Source of the DNA: Massospora cicadina
Taxonomy: Eukaryota; Entomophthoromycota; Entomophthoromycetes; Entomophthorales; Entomophthoraceae
Direction: 5' to 3'
DNA: 64,000 nucleotides
Assembly (NCBI GenBank): GCA_022478985.1
Contig: JAKSZP010006698.1
Location: 1-64,000 of the forward strand
The position numbers and the translations under genes were made by a program. How positions within the stretch are numbered: the first letter of the stretch is position 1; each line of letters opens with the position of its first letter. Shown one piece after another: positions 21,269-31,169 of this stretch. The notes beneath the pieces are model-generated. The model did not search any database, was not told the origin of the DNA, and worked only from the letters and a program-made list of their open reading frames with translations.

Positions 21269-23783
21269 ATGCTCCCTTCAAGATCTTGTTGGAGGACAAC
21301 ACATGGCCATAATAAATGTCCATCTACGAGGTTGACCACTCTCCTTTGGTAACATTGGCAATGGAATACTCATAATTTACTTTATGTATGATGTAGTAGG
21401 GCACTGACCAAATGATGCCAAATTAAATTCGGCAGCCCCTGGGTTGATGGTAATAAAATAGGACCTATTCTATTACCTGGAAAGTTGATAAAGAAGGATG
21501 GCTAGCACTAGAGTGGGACATCTCCTTGGTGGTAGTTGAGATAATTCCCTGGGTAGCAAAGGGATCAAAGCTGTAAAAGTTGTCTGATAGGGCCCTAGTC
21601 ATCCGTATGGTATTCTCATGCACCAATAATTCCTATGAAAGGGTTGAAGGTTACTAAGAAGCTGCTAAGTACGTCTATACAATGCTTCAGAAGAGGACGC
21701 TTGATTATGCCAAGTAAAAGTGATTATTTGCAATAAGTAAAATTATTCTTGGACTACATGTAAAGATAAGTCCAATCATTAAAAGTAAAGTTTGTGAGCA
21801 TCCATGCTGAGTGATAATGGATAGAATGAAGAACTACGGATGTAAATATATAGCCAGACGTGATGGAAATCGCCTCAATTCATGTGATCAATTGGTCTAA
21901 AGCTAATGTAGATATACCTATTCTCAGATGACGGATGGGCTTAGGGTCCACCACACCAGTAATGACAGTTAATGGGACTTGGTGAAGCCAAAATTTGATT
22001 TTGATACCAAGGGCTGGAACAACCTTGTGTTTGACAAGGTAAACAGAACTTTAAAACTTCTTGAATTCTCAACCATCCGATCCCAATAACCACACTTTCT
22101 GAACCACTTGTGAGTCTTCTCTATTTCTCTATATCCCACAGCTCAATGTCCTTTAAGAATGACATCTGTCGGGAATAAGGGCGTATGTATTAGGGCCATT
22201 TTCTCTAACTTTCTTGTATAGTATTTTTTCCTTAATATGGATGTCAATGGGCATAAATATAACTCAGAATAATATCAGGGTCTCCCAGGTCTCACCTTTT
22301 GGGCCTGACAATTAAATCATATAAGATGTCCTTCTCAAGTCTTAAGACAGCTAGAACCAGCATCTTAAACAGTTCATTGGCATTTTGGTAATTTGCTTTT
22401 GCAATATGAACAACGGAAAAGTCATTAATCTAGGAACATCTAGTACTAAAAAAAGAAAAGTCATTAATCTAAAATTGTAACCCCATCTCACTAATAGCCC
22501 ATCAGGTCCTTCATTTGCTGTAACCACCGGAGAAAGGTATGGTTGGATATAACTGTAAAGTTAATTCCATATAGTTATGTCCAGAAATGTTTAATCTTAA
22601 GTAAACCAGCTAACCATTCAAATTTGGTAATACAGCTGTTTTGTTTGGCATTACTCAAGATATTGCTGTGTTATGTTACTGTATGGTCAACTATGTTTTC
22701 ATTCTATTATGCTAGGGTACCCTGACTGACACATTACTGGCATTAGAGAACAACAGGAATTGCCAATTAAACCTTAGATGAACTATGATGGTTTATCACA
22801 GAGGACGAATCTCAACCTATTGTAAGCCTGTTCCTGCATTAGTCGCTATCTAAAGGGGAATCTTTGCAGGATAAAAAAAGGAGTTTATCCAGATCAGCGA
22901 AAAAAGAAAAAATTGGTAATAATTACCCGCCATTCCTAAAAATACTTGCAAGTCCCTGAGGGTTTGATGAAATGAAATTCAATGATTGCTGCAACTTTGT
23001 AAGAAAAGTTTGTTTTAAAGCTTTATAGCTTTGTGTTCAAGGTATTCCACCTCAGACTGAAAATAAAGATGACTTTGAGGGAATAAACTTAATAGAGATT
23101 CTAAAAGATGATTTAAGACATCATGAAGGTGTTTCATATGGCCGTTAAAGGTTCTTAAAAAAGAAGATGTTGTTGAGGTAGATAAGAAACACATGAAAGT
23201 TAAACCATCAGGGCCCTATTCATGAAGCGTTAAAATTTAGCTGGCGCATTACAGAGAGCCTAAGGAATTATGATTACCTAATTTATCAATTCTTGGCTAT
23301 GAGCGCGCACTTTAATCATTCCTTTAGTATCATCTCTACTTGACATATCTAATGCTGAGATCCATTGAAGAAAAATAATGGTATCTGGAAAGCAAGTGAG
23401 AGAGTCATTCAATTAGAGAAAAGAAAATAATCCTTCTTTATATTAAATTTGACCCTTCCCGTAGTCATTCATTACCTTATGGCTACTTTCTTTTTTATAT
23501 ATTAGCGTGAGAGAAATGTCTTAAGGGATATGGAAAGGCACTAGCAATACAGCTCTCAATAACTGCTTAAGCTAAACAGCTACTTGAGCTTCTTTGACAT
23601 TGCTCTTCTATAGGGACAGTATTGAATAGGGTTAACATCTCCAGTCTCACTATGATGCAAATGTAATTCATATTTCAGATATTATAAATAAAGGTTGAGA
23701 GGAAAGCTGAGTACTCTTCTAGCATTTGCTCAACTCACCCCCATTGTTCGTTAGCAAATAGCATCTAATAGCGGAGTATCAAG
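21269..23783 (-). pseudogene. Ty3-O pol remnant (integrase C-terminus to RT)
   Basis: The end near 21270-21430 aligns with the Ty3-B pol terminus (cttcaagatcttgttgg against ctcaagattttgtcag; atgtatga.gt.gtaggg). An RNase H segment (LRWLQQMK) is read at about 22500-22545 on the minus strand, and an RT palm segment near 23104-23190 reads YLNN where YxDD is expected (23169-23180), so both catalytic Asp codons became Asn. Stops are dense. A tiny LINE insertion lies within the RNase H part (22433). Confidence 0.62.
22416..22471 (+). mobile_element. Ultra-short LINE insertion with 17-bp target duplication
   Basis: A perfect duplication gaaaagtcattaatcta (22416-22432 and 22455-22471) flanks only 22 bp, ggaacatctagtactaaaaaaa (22433-22454). 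These bases are the extreme 3' end of LINE-A/B plus the A tail, with one mismatch to LINE-B (ggaccatctagtactaaaaa). It is a LINE insertion in which reverse transcription stopped after about 15 bases. Confidence 0.9.
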
Positions 23784-23788
23784 GCTAC

Positions 23789-24202
23789 TGTCAGCACTAC
23801 AGTTCTTTGGACTGACACCAGGGTTCACGGTGGCTCAAAGCAGAAAAAAATTGGAAAGTGCGCCGAGGAGGAAACAAGTAAAATGGGTTAGAATACTGAA
23901 TTTTTATTAAACTAAAAAGCTTTGATATTTATAGGGTGCATTGGGACTTGGTGCCTTTGGAAATGTTGTTGCTCTTCTGATCAGGATCTTTACTGATCTT
24001 CCAGAATGGCCTCCTCATGGGCGTCCTTAATGGATAGCATCGCTCACCTGACTGAATGGGTGGAGATGCTGCCCCACGTGACTCAGGAATAGGTGAGGAT
24101 GATCCTGAAGTAGATTTAGCTCAGGTAGGTTCAATGACCAATTTGGCACAGCCTGATTCAGAAGACGGGAATTTGATAAGATTTTTATCTCAAATCCTGA
24201 CA
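23789..24202 (-). repeat. 3' LTR of Ty3-B
   Basis: On the plus strand it runs tgtcagcactacagttc to aaatcctgaca, 414 bp, and matches 30750-31164 with scattered transitions. It contains the block gatcttccagaatggcctcc shared by both LTRs. Confidence 0.92.
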
Positions 24203-24216
24203 AGAGGCCCCCTCAA
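24203..24216 (-). promoter_or_regulatory. Polypurine tract of Ty3-B
   Basis: agaggccccctcaa on the plus strand reads ttgagggggcctct on the coding strand, directly upstream of the 3' LTR, where plus-strand DNA synthesis starts. Confidence 0.75.
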
Positions 24217-25240
24217 GATTTTGTCAGAGGGGGTATACGTCCTGAGGAACTGACTATGCACCCAATTTACAACAGTCCCTTGATTGATGTCAGCAATGGA
24301 GTACTCAGACTTCACCTTATGTATGACTTTGTAGGGTCTAGACCACAGTACATCGAGCTTATTCTGTTGGCCTCCAGGTCAATGATGATAAAAGAGAACA
24401 AGGTTATCTAGTTGAAAATATGGTAAGGAGGGTCATCTGAGATTTGATCGGGATGTCTCTCTTCCAGTGGTGGTGATAATGCCTTGAGTGGCTTGGGCTT
24501 GGTCTGGACAATTTCATCAGCTAGAGCCTCATAGTTAAATTGGAGTTCTTGGGGTGGAGGCTTCGAGCAGGGGCTGGATGCTACTGGGTAGCTGAGGTGC
24601 CCCCCATACAGGGCTTCAAATGGGGACATCTTGATGACACGGTGATAGCTTACCCAGTAGGCAAGCAAGGCGCTGGGAAGATAATAGTTCCAACGGGCAG
24701 GATCTGAGGTGGCCAACTTTCGTAGAATGGAAACAAGAGTTCCGTTAGCACGTTCTACCACCATTAGTAGAAGGGTGGTAGGGGGCAGCGAAACTCTTGG
24801 TGCCAGATAACAAAGTTAGTTCCTGTACTACCTGGGAGGTGAAGTTCAACCATTGTCCAAAAGCAAGGTCTGGGGGCACCTGTGCTGGGTAAAAATGGAG
24901 CAAACAAGAAATAGGGCGGTAGCCTTAGCGGTGGCTGAAGGGACTGAGATCTCCTTGACCCACTTAGTTAAGTGGTCTATGGCTAAGATAATATACTTTT
25001 GACCATGCAGCCCAGTGGGTAGGGGACCTACCACGCCGATACTAATGACATTGAAAGGTTTGGTCGGGGCAACAACTGAGTGCTGATATTGAGGGTTGGC
25101 CCAGTCTTGGGATTGGCAGGTCATACAAGCTTCCAGAACCTCTTGGATGGTTTCTACCATTCAGTCCCAGTAGCAGCGTGACTTCAATTATTCATGGGTC
25201 TTCTTAACCGCACCATGTCAACAGTATAATGGCCTTCCAG
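24217..25240 (-). pseudogene. Ty3-B integrase
   Basis: The core reads VVGPLPTG, then IILAIDHLTKWV with the first catalytic Asp (25160-24846), CPQTLLLDNG with the second at its end, and MVVERANGTL with the Glu (from 24764). All three catalytic residues survive but lie in different frames, with stops between 24846 and 24764. The upstream MVETIQEVLEACMTCQSQ contains the CxxC half of the HHCC zinc region. Near 24300-24330 the tail reads RPYKVIHKV, a GPY/F-type module with the Gly changed to Arg, and ends VHSQFLRTY. There is no chromodomain. Confidence 0.85.
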
Positions 25241-25374
25241 GATGACGTCATTTTGAGAGGAAGGTCAGATGTAGGGAAGCCACTTCTGGCTGACCCTCTT
25301 GTAGAGTAATTAATCCTTGATTTGAGTGTCTTGAGTCATTTGGCAGAGTTTGGCCTGAACCTCTGGGGTTTCCA

Positions 25375-25960
25375 GTTCCCATCATTCAGGCTGTCCTATC
25401 ATGTCATAGAGCCGATCTCCCTCTGGGGTCAGGACCACTAAGACCAGCATCCTTGAGAGGCCGTCAGCATTCTGGTGTCTAACGCCTGCGCAGTGGATGA
25501 TGGTGAAATCATAGCTTTGCAGTCGTAGGGCCCACCTGGCCAACTGACCATCAGGGTCTTTCATATGTTGCAGCCACTAGAGGGAAGAATGGTCTGTAAT
25601 AATTGTGAAATGTGTACCGTAGAGGTAGGGCTAAAAATGTTTGATGGCTAAGAGAATGGCTAGACATTCCCTCTCGGTGACACTGTAGTACCGCTCATCC
25701 TTGCTTAGCATCTTACTAAAATAAGCCATGTGATGATCGACCTGGTCCTCATTGTGCTAAGCCAGGATAGCCCCAATGGTGACGTCGCTTGCATCTGTAA
25801 ACAGCAAGAAAGGTTGGTCGAAGCGAGGATGAACTAGAACAGGTTAGTACATAAGTCCATATGTAAAGCTTTGAAGGCCTGTTCCTGCTCAGGTCGCCAC
25901 TCAAATGGTATGTTCTTTTGTATGAGATAGAACAATAGCTCAGCTAGGTCAGCAAACTGC
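25375..25960 (-). pseudogene. Ty3-B RNase H domain
   Basis: The end of RNase H is clear at 25564-25382: MKDPDGQLARWALRLQSYDF, then the HCAGVRHQNADGLSRM signature that ends Ty3 RNase H. Upstream, 25600-25960 holds the rest with frameshifts and stops. In the element cycle RNase H removes the RNA strand after minus-strand synthesis. Confidence 0.8.
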
Positions 25961-25999
25961 GGGATGAACTGATGGTAATAGCACACCATACCTAGAAAG

Positions 26000-26830
26000 A
26001 CTTGAATATCTCATAGGCTTTGGGGGCATGACATCTTTTCTATGGCGTCAGCTTTGTTGAGTATAGGTTGAATGCCAATCTTGGAGACCTTGTGTCCTAG
26101 AAATTCTAGCTCAGGCTGGAAAAGGAGCACTTCGAGAGCTTGAGCTTGATGGAGGCCTTCCTGAGACGCTTGAAGACTTCCTTGAGATGTTCTACATGTC
26201 CATTAAAGGTTCGCGAAAATCGATGATGTTGTCCAGGTAGACAATGACATAGGAGAGCTTCAAGTCCCCAAGGATCCCATCCATGGCACACTAGAATGTG
26301 GCCGGGGCGTTGCAGAGGCCTTGGGGCTTCTGGATGGGCTCAAACAGCCCCTCATGGGTGATTAGAGCACACTTGGCTCAGTCTTTGGGGGCGAGCTCGA
26401 CCTGCCAATACCCGCTGGCGAGGTCCATGGCCAAGAAGTACTGGGAACCTGCAATCAGATGGAGATAATCATCAATCCGGGGCAGAGGATAGCTGTCCTT
26501 CTTGGTGATGGAGTTGAGTTATCAATAATCCATCAACAACCGGTGCTTGGCATCCTTCTTTTGGACCAGCAGAAGAGGGGAGGACCAAGGAATATGTGAA
26601 GGGACCAAGAGCCTAGCGTCAAGCAGCTGTTTGAGTTCTACCATGACCTGGGCCTCTTCAACCTTGCTCTTTCAGTAAGGCTGGGACCAAAAAGGGGGGC
26701 GTCCCCAGTTTCTACATGGTGGAGGACTCCATTTATCCTTCCAAACTTGTAGGTTGAAGTGGAGAATAGGTCCAAGTATTCCTCTAGGAGCTACTGAACT
26801 TTAAGTCGCTGTTCATCAGAGAGGTCTTTC
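26000..26830 (-). pseudogene. Ty3-B reverse transcriptase domain
   Basis: A palm segment is read at 26291-26106 in two frames. The catalytic motif at 26228-26239 reads YLDN, with the second Asp changed to Asn by one G-to-A transition; it is followed by RTFNGHVEHLKEVFKRL and KLKLSKCSF. Upstream (26440-26600) are the RT entry segments around an LNS-x-TKKDSYPLP-type motif, interrupted by stops. Inactive as it stands. Confidence 0.82.
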
Positions 26831-26901
26831 TTTATATTTGTGTCAACCAAATTAACTGAGGATGGTGACTCCAATCCAAAGTCCCTTAAGTCCCCAAAGC
26901 T

Positions 26902-27195
26902 TCAAACATTGGCAACAGCCCCAATTGGCAACAGGCGGATGTAAGCGGTGGGTTGGTTTGGACCTGCAACTTTTGGTTTGTCAGTCAGGTTGTCTAGCAA
27001 CTCTGATATAGATCTGGCATACGCTGTATCAAGGATCCTGGGGAAGGTCAGCACTTCCTTGGGAGATGGGTTATCTAGGCCTTGGACCTCCATTAAATAC
27101 ACAAAGGGAATGTTGATGTGGACCCGGGTGTTGATGATGGCTTGGGATTTTGGGGGTACAGTAGTTGCCCGGGGCAAGTAGATTGGCATCCCCAT
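26902..27195 (-). pseudogene. Ty3-B linker between protease and RT
   Basis: An open stretch of 97 codons with PPKSQAIINTRVHI, NPSPKEVLTFPRIL and, at its end, YIRLLPIGAV. Ty3-A has the matching KEVLTCPGDF; Ty3-C and Ty3-D have a parallel linker ending LIPIDEV. The PPxSQAxIxTxVxI pattern recalls a small beta-rich dUTPase-like fold, which is inference only. Confidence 0.6.
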
Positions 27196-27400
27196 TAATT
27201 CATCAACAGCAGGAGGGGGTCATCAGACTCGAGAGCCCTAGATGTGATACTTGAGCCAATTGATTCATCCTTTGGTCTCCAATATGCAGGCTAGGCCTTG
27301 ACCTCAGCCCTAGAGTCATGAGCAGTCTTGAAAACCAGAGGGACTCGATGCCCTAGAAGGGAGAGGAAACAACCATCATAGTGGAGGACCGCCGATAAGC

Positions 27401-27883
27401 TCAAAGGAATTGTGTCCCAAGGAGCAAATCATAGCTAGGGTTGTCCAGAGCGATGGCAGTTGTATCTAAAGTGAGCTTTCTGAACCAAATTGGTAGAGAG
27501 GAATAGGCTTCTATGGATCGGGTGCACTGGGGGCCAGCTGTTCCATACTCCATGTAGTGCGGCATATTGGGAGCAACCTTGATGCATTTCATCAGCTTAG
27601 AAGAGATGATATTCACTGGGGAGCCAAAATTGACTATGGCGTAATCTGGAATCTTGTGGACCTGGATGGCAACTCGGGTAACCAAAATTCCAAACTGGGG
27701 TGGAAACGCAAGGAACATGGGAGAATCATCAGAAGAAGAGTAAGTAGTATCAATGTCTTTATTGTCATCAGATACCGCGACCACTTCCTCAGAAACAATG
27801 GCTTCTGGCTTATGCGCAGGGGATACTTGAGGCTGGGCAGGATTGTCAGCATGGAGCACCTCATCCTTCATGCTGACAACCAT
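27401..27883 (-). pseudogene. Ty3-B aspartic protease domain
   Basis: An uninterrupted 160-codon stretch covers the protease: an acidic N-terminal linker, then VNFGSPVNIIS where D-S/T-G-xPVN is expected (27623-27631 encode NFG), EYGTAGPQ, and the C-terminal DLLLGTQFL. The Asp-to-Asn and Ser/Thr-to-Phe changes destroy the active site; both fit C-to-T / G-to-A mutation. In Ty3-A the same loop is intact. Confidence 0.85.
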
Positions 27884-28981
27884 CTTCCAGCCTCCTCAGC
27901 AAGACTTTTCCAGCAGGTCTTAGCGCTATGTCTAAAGCCATTGCAATAGGTGCATTGAGGCTGGGGGTTCTTCTGGTTTTCAACTACATGGACCCTAGGG
28001 AGGTTAGAGGGGCCAGTAGTCATGTCCTTAAAGTGTAGGATCGAGGCAGGGATCTCATTGAGGGCTTCCTTAATCTCCCTGATACAGGTGACCCTGTTCT
28101 TCTGCCCGATCATATGCATTTGGACCTCAGAATAGGAACCCAAGGCGGAGATGACAGCGGTAATGGCATCATCCAGAGTGATACAGTTCGTTATGAACAA
28201 AGGTTGTTCCTGGGCATAGAACTGGTTAGCAAACTCCATGGAGTTTTCTCCTTTGTTCAGTCAAATGCCCAAGAAAGCTTGCTTCTGGTTGTCCAGGGTT
28301 TGGTTGCTGCCAAACTCTTGGATTATGGTGGTGCTGACCTGTTCCCAGGTGTTACACTCCTTAAAATGGGTAGTCATGACTTCCCAGGTGGTGCTGTCTA
28401 AACAGGAGTGGATATGCTTTATCTTTTGTCGATTGGTAGCCTCCTCCATGGAACTCTCATAGGCATACAGGAAGGAGGTGATACATTCCCATCTGAGGGT
28501 AATACTTTCCTTGAAACTAGGTTTAAAGTTAGCTACAATGGGAGTGGAAAGGGTGTTAACGCCTGAGATAGGGGTCAGCTCCAAGATCTCCATTTTTGCA
28601 TAATCTTGAGGAACCTGCTGATCTAACTGCCTCTGCAAGCCCTCTAAGTCCACTTGGATGTAGTCCCAATTCCAGCTGAGGGTGGACGCAGAAGCCTTTT
28701 GGGCAACCTTCTCCTTTAAGTATTGAATCTCGGCGTTCTGTAGATGGAGCTAGTTTTGATGGTGGTCAACTGGGTTTTGAGCCCATGACAAGATGTCTCA
28801 AGATGGGAGATATGAGCGTTGATAAGCTTTGTGAAGGCGCTGAGGCTATCCATCTCATCCAACAACGCTTCAATTGAGACCCTGGGGTGATGGGGACACC
28901 ATCTGATTGGAGCTTGCACCCCAATGCCACCTTTTGGATTTGATCCCATAAGGCAGCCAGGGCGGTCATTATATCCCTTCG
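27868..28981 (-). pseudogene. Ty3-B gag, 3' part: capsid-type region and CCHC knuckle
   Basis: Reading right to left: a heptad-rich helical region (28949-28716; SIEALLDEMDSLSAFTKLIN), the capsid-type domain (28653-28261; ITLRWECITSFLYAYESS, HSCLDSTTWEVM), and a further stretch (28239-27868) ending in an intact C-X2-C-X4-H-X4-C knuckle, CTYCNGFRHSAKTC, at 27913-27954. Small frameshifts separate the pieces. Gag builds the particle and the knuckle binds RNA. Confidence 0.8.
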
Positions 28982-28986
28982 CCAGG

Positions 28987-29855
28987 TGTTGAGTTGTTGA
29001 CTGAACTTAGTTATCAGATATTAGATAGGGACATAATAATGTTAACAAGCTTAATTTATTATGAATCATATTGGATATCAGTGATAAGGAATATTTTTAG
29101 CTTATGTACAGCTTAAGATTTGTGGCCTAGCGATTCAAATTAATAATATTTGACTATGATGACATGGGCATGGGGGCTTTGTTGGTTTAGTCGGACCTAA
29201 AATAGTAGCTGACTAAATAACCTGAGCACGTGGGCTTTGTTAGTCTATGTCAAAATTAGTTTTTAATGTCAATCAAGTTTTTAGTTCAAATTAATTATTA
29301 ATTAGTGGTACAAATCGCCCTTGGTATGTGCTGCTGATTGCTTGAGATGAGTATCAGTTCAGCTATTTACAGACGCGTTAGAAATGCTGTCTTGAATATA
29401 TTTCCAAGTTTGAGACTGACTCTGAGACAATTGGGATGTTTTGAGTTGAATGGATTGTAGACCCTCAAATGAACTCGTTACTTTCTCTAGCCAAGTGCCA
29501 TTGAAATTGAGGTGTCTTGGGTAAGATGTGGTGAACATCAAATCCTATAAATTATCCCAAGTTATTACTAATAAAAAAACAAATATTCCTATGGTTCTAT
29601 AATTTAATTTAATAGCTTTTTTTATTATACTTTATGTTGTGTTACGTCAAGGATTTACTTAGTATCAGGAAGATCAGGGCAGCGTGCCATCGTCTAAGTA
29701 ATGACAGGATAATATAACTTCCAGTAGAATTACCAAGGAGTTATATCTTAATTTTAGTCACCGTCTGGTCTGTTGTCTTCATACAAAAGACGTTTGAAAC
29801 TCCATCTTACCTTATAAGAAGAACCAGTCACTCTCAATATACCAAAAATTCAACA
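28987..29855 (+). mobile_element. Solo LTR nested in Ty3-B gag (family of 286-1162)
   Basis: It runs tgttgagttgttgactg to aaattcaaca, 869 bp, with a perfect 5-bp duplication ccagg at 28982-28986 and 29856-29860. It is homologous to the LTR at 286-1162. There is no internal region, so the element was reduced to one LTR by LTR-LTR recombination. Removing it with one ccagg leaves gag in frame from the Gly-X-Y tract into the next block. Confidence 0.93.
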
Positions 29856-29860
29856 CCAGG

Positions 29861-30711
29861 GATCTTCAAGTTTGCCTGAGGTTGGGGGGCCCAGAGGCCC
29901 TCAAGGCCCATGTGGTCCTTCAGGTCCAGCTGGCCCTTGATGCCCCTCGGGACCTTCTGGCCCCCTAGGCCCTTCTGGCCCAGCACCCGTGGGGGTATTC
30001 ATGAGAGGCCAGCTCTTGATAGTGCTGCTGTAGAGATCATACCAGTTCTTCAACTTGTTGTAGACGCTGGGTCCATGTCACTGTGAATAGATGGGCATTT
30101 TAGCGAAATTGCTCCTCGAGGTAGCCAGAGATTCCGCTATCCAGTACTACAATCTGATCAAAGATCTCATTAAATAATCACCGGTTATCAAGGATAGCTT
30201 TGCAATTGTCATTCATAAAGGAGGAGGTGGCATCATAAAAGTTGATAATGTGGAATGTAGATTCTGAGTGAGCCCTAGTTTCTGGGAGACCTCCTGTTGG
30301 TGTAATCTGACTAACTGGAGGAGGTGATAGCGGGGTGGACAAAGTTATGAAGGTAGTGGTCAGGCCCCAGGGTAAGCTCCCCAGCTGGCAATACGGCCGA
30401 GGCGTAGAGGTCCTTTATCATGGAAGGTATGGAGGAGGCGTGGGAGTAGCTGGAGCGGGGCCCTCAGAGTAGATGCCATTTATTAATTTTTGAATGACAT
30501 CATTGGTATGCTCATACTGGAGTTGGTATTGGCCCCTATCTAGGGAGGGCAGCGATAGTTGAAAAGTAGCGCGAAATTCTAGCCTTTCCAGCTGTGAAGG
30601 TGACGTTGTGTACTGCAAGGTACTAACCCATTGTGTAATGCTCCTCAATTGACCAGTCATTTGGTTGTCAGGGCTGCTATTGGTTTCCATTTTTGTGATA
30701 GACGTTTTCAC
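29861..30711 (-). pseudogene. Ty3-B gag, 5' part with collagen-like Gly-X-Y tract
   Basis: The likely start is near 30711 (MKTSITKMETNSSPDNQ), shortly after the primer-binding site; an open stretch runs to 30418, ending in a Pro-rich run. After further broken frames, KNWYDLYSSTIKSW (about 30045) leads into eleven consecutive Gly-X-Y triplets at 29883-29987 (GPE, GPR, GPE, GPE, GHQ, GPA, GPE, GPH, GP-stop, GPL, GPP). One Y position is a tga, probably from cga. Host collagens and bacterial or phage collagen-like proteins form triple helices from such repeats; a role in this Gag is unknown. Confidence 0.82.
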
Positions 30712-30727
30712 TTAGGTCAGCTTGGAG

Positions 30728-30745
30728 CCCCTGTAGTGAGCACCA
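30728..30745 (-). promoter_or_regulatory. Primer-binding site of Ty3-B
   Basis: On the minus strand tggtgctcactacagggg lies four bases inside the 5' LTR end. It is identical to the sites at 5514 and 52951. Confidence 0.85.
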
Positions 30746-30749
30746 CATC

Positions 30750-31164
30750 TGTCAGCACTACAGTTCTTCAGACTGGCGCCGGGGTTCATGGTGGCTCAAA
30801 GCTGGAAAATTGGAAAGTGAGCCGAGGAGGAAATGGGAAAAATGGGTTTAGAATACCAAATATTATATTAAAATAAAAAGCTTTGATATTTAGAGGGTGC
30901 GTTGGGACTCGGTGCCTTCAGGATTTTTGGGGCCTCATCCAATCAGGATCTTTAATGATCTTCCAGAATGGCCTCCTCATGGGCATCCTTAATGGATAGC
31001 GTCGCTCACCTGACTGAATGGGTGGAGATGCCGCCCCACGTGACTCAGGAATAGGTGAGGATGATCCTGAAATAGATTTAGCTTGGGTAGGTTCAATGAC
31101 CAATTCAACACAGCCTGATTCAGAAGATGGGAATTTGATACAATTTTTAACTCAAATCCTGACA
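30750..31164 (-). repeat. 5' LTR of Ty3-B
   Basis: 415 bp, tgtcagcactacagttctt to aaatcctgaca on the plus strand; partner of 23789-24202. TSD gctac at 31165-31169. Confidence 0.92.
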
Positions 31165-31169
31165 GCTAC

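Larger units (their letters stand above)
23789..31164 (-). mobile_element. Ty3-B: minus-strand Ty3/Gypsy element with nested solo LTR
   Basis: LTRs of 414 and 415 bp (23789-24202, 30750-31164) flank gag-protease-RT-RNase H-integrase on the minus strand. The 5-bp duplication gctac is at 23784-23788 and 31165-31169. Primer-binding site and polypurine tract are in place. It is the best preserved Ty3 here, with long open stretches, but it has frameshifts, a protease active site changed to NFG and an RT motif changed to YLDN. A solo LTR (28987-29855) interrupts gag. It inserted into its older relative Ty3-O. Confidence 0.93.

Noticed and set aside
29883..29987. Gly-X-Y tract as a captured host collagen-like gene or coding microsatellite
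   Set aside because: It lies in frame within gag and recurs at the same place in two other Ty3 elements, so it is part of the element.
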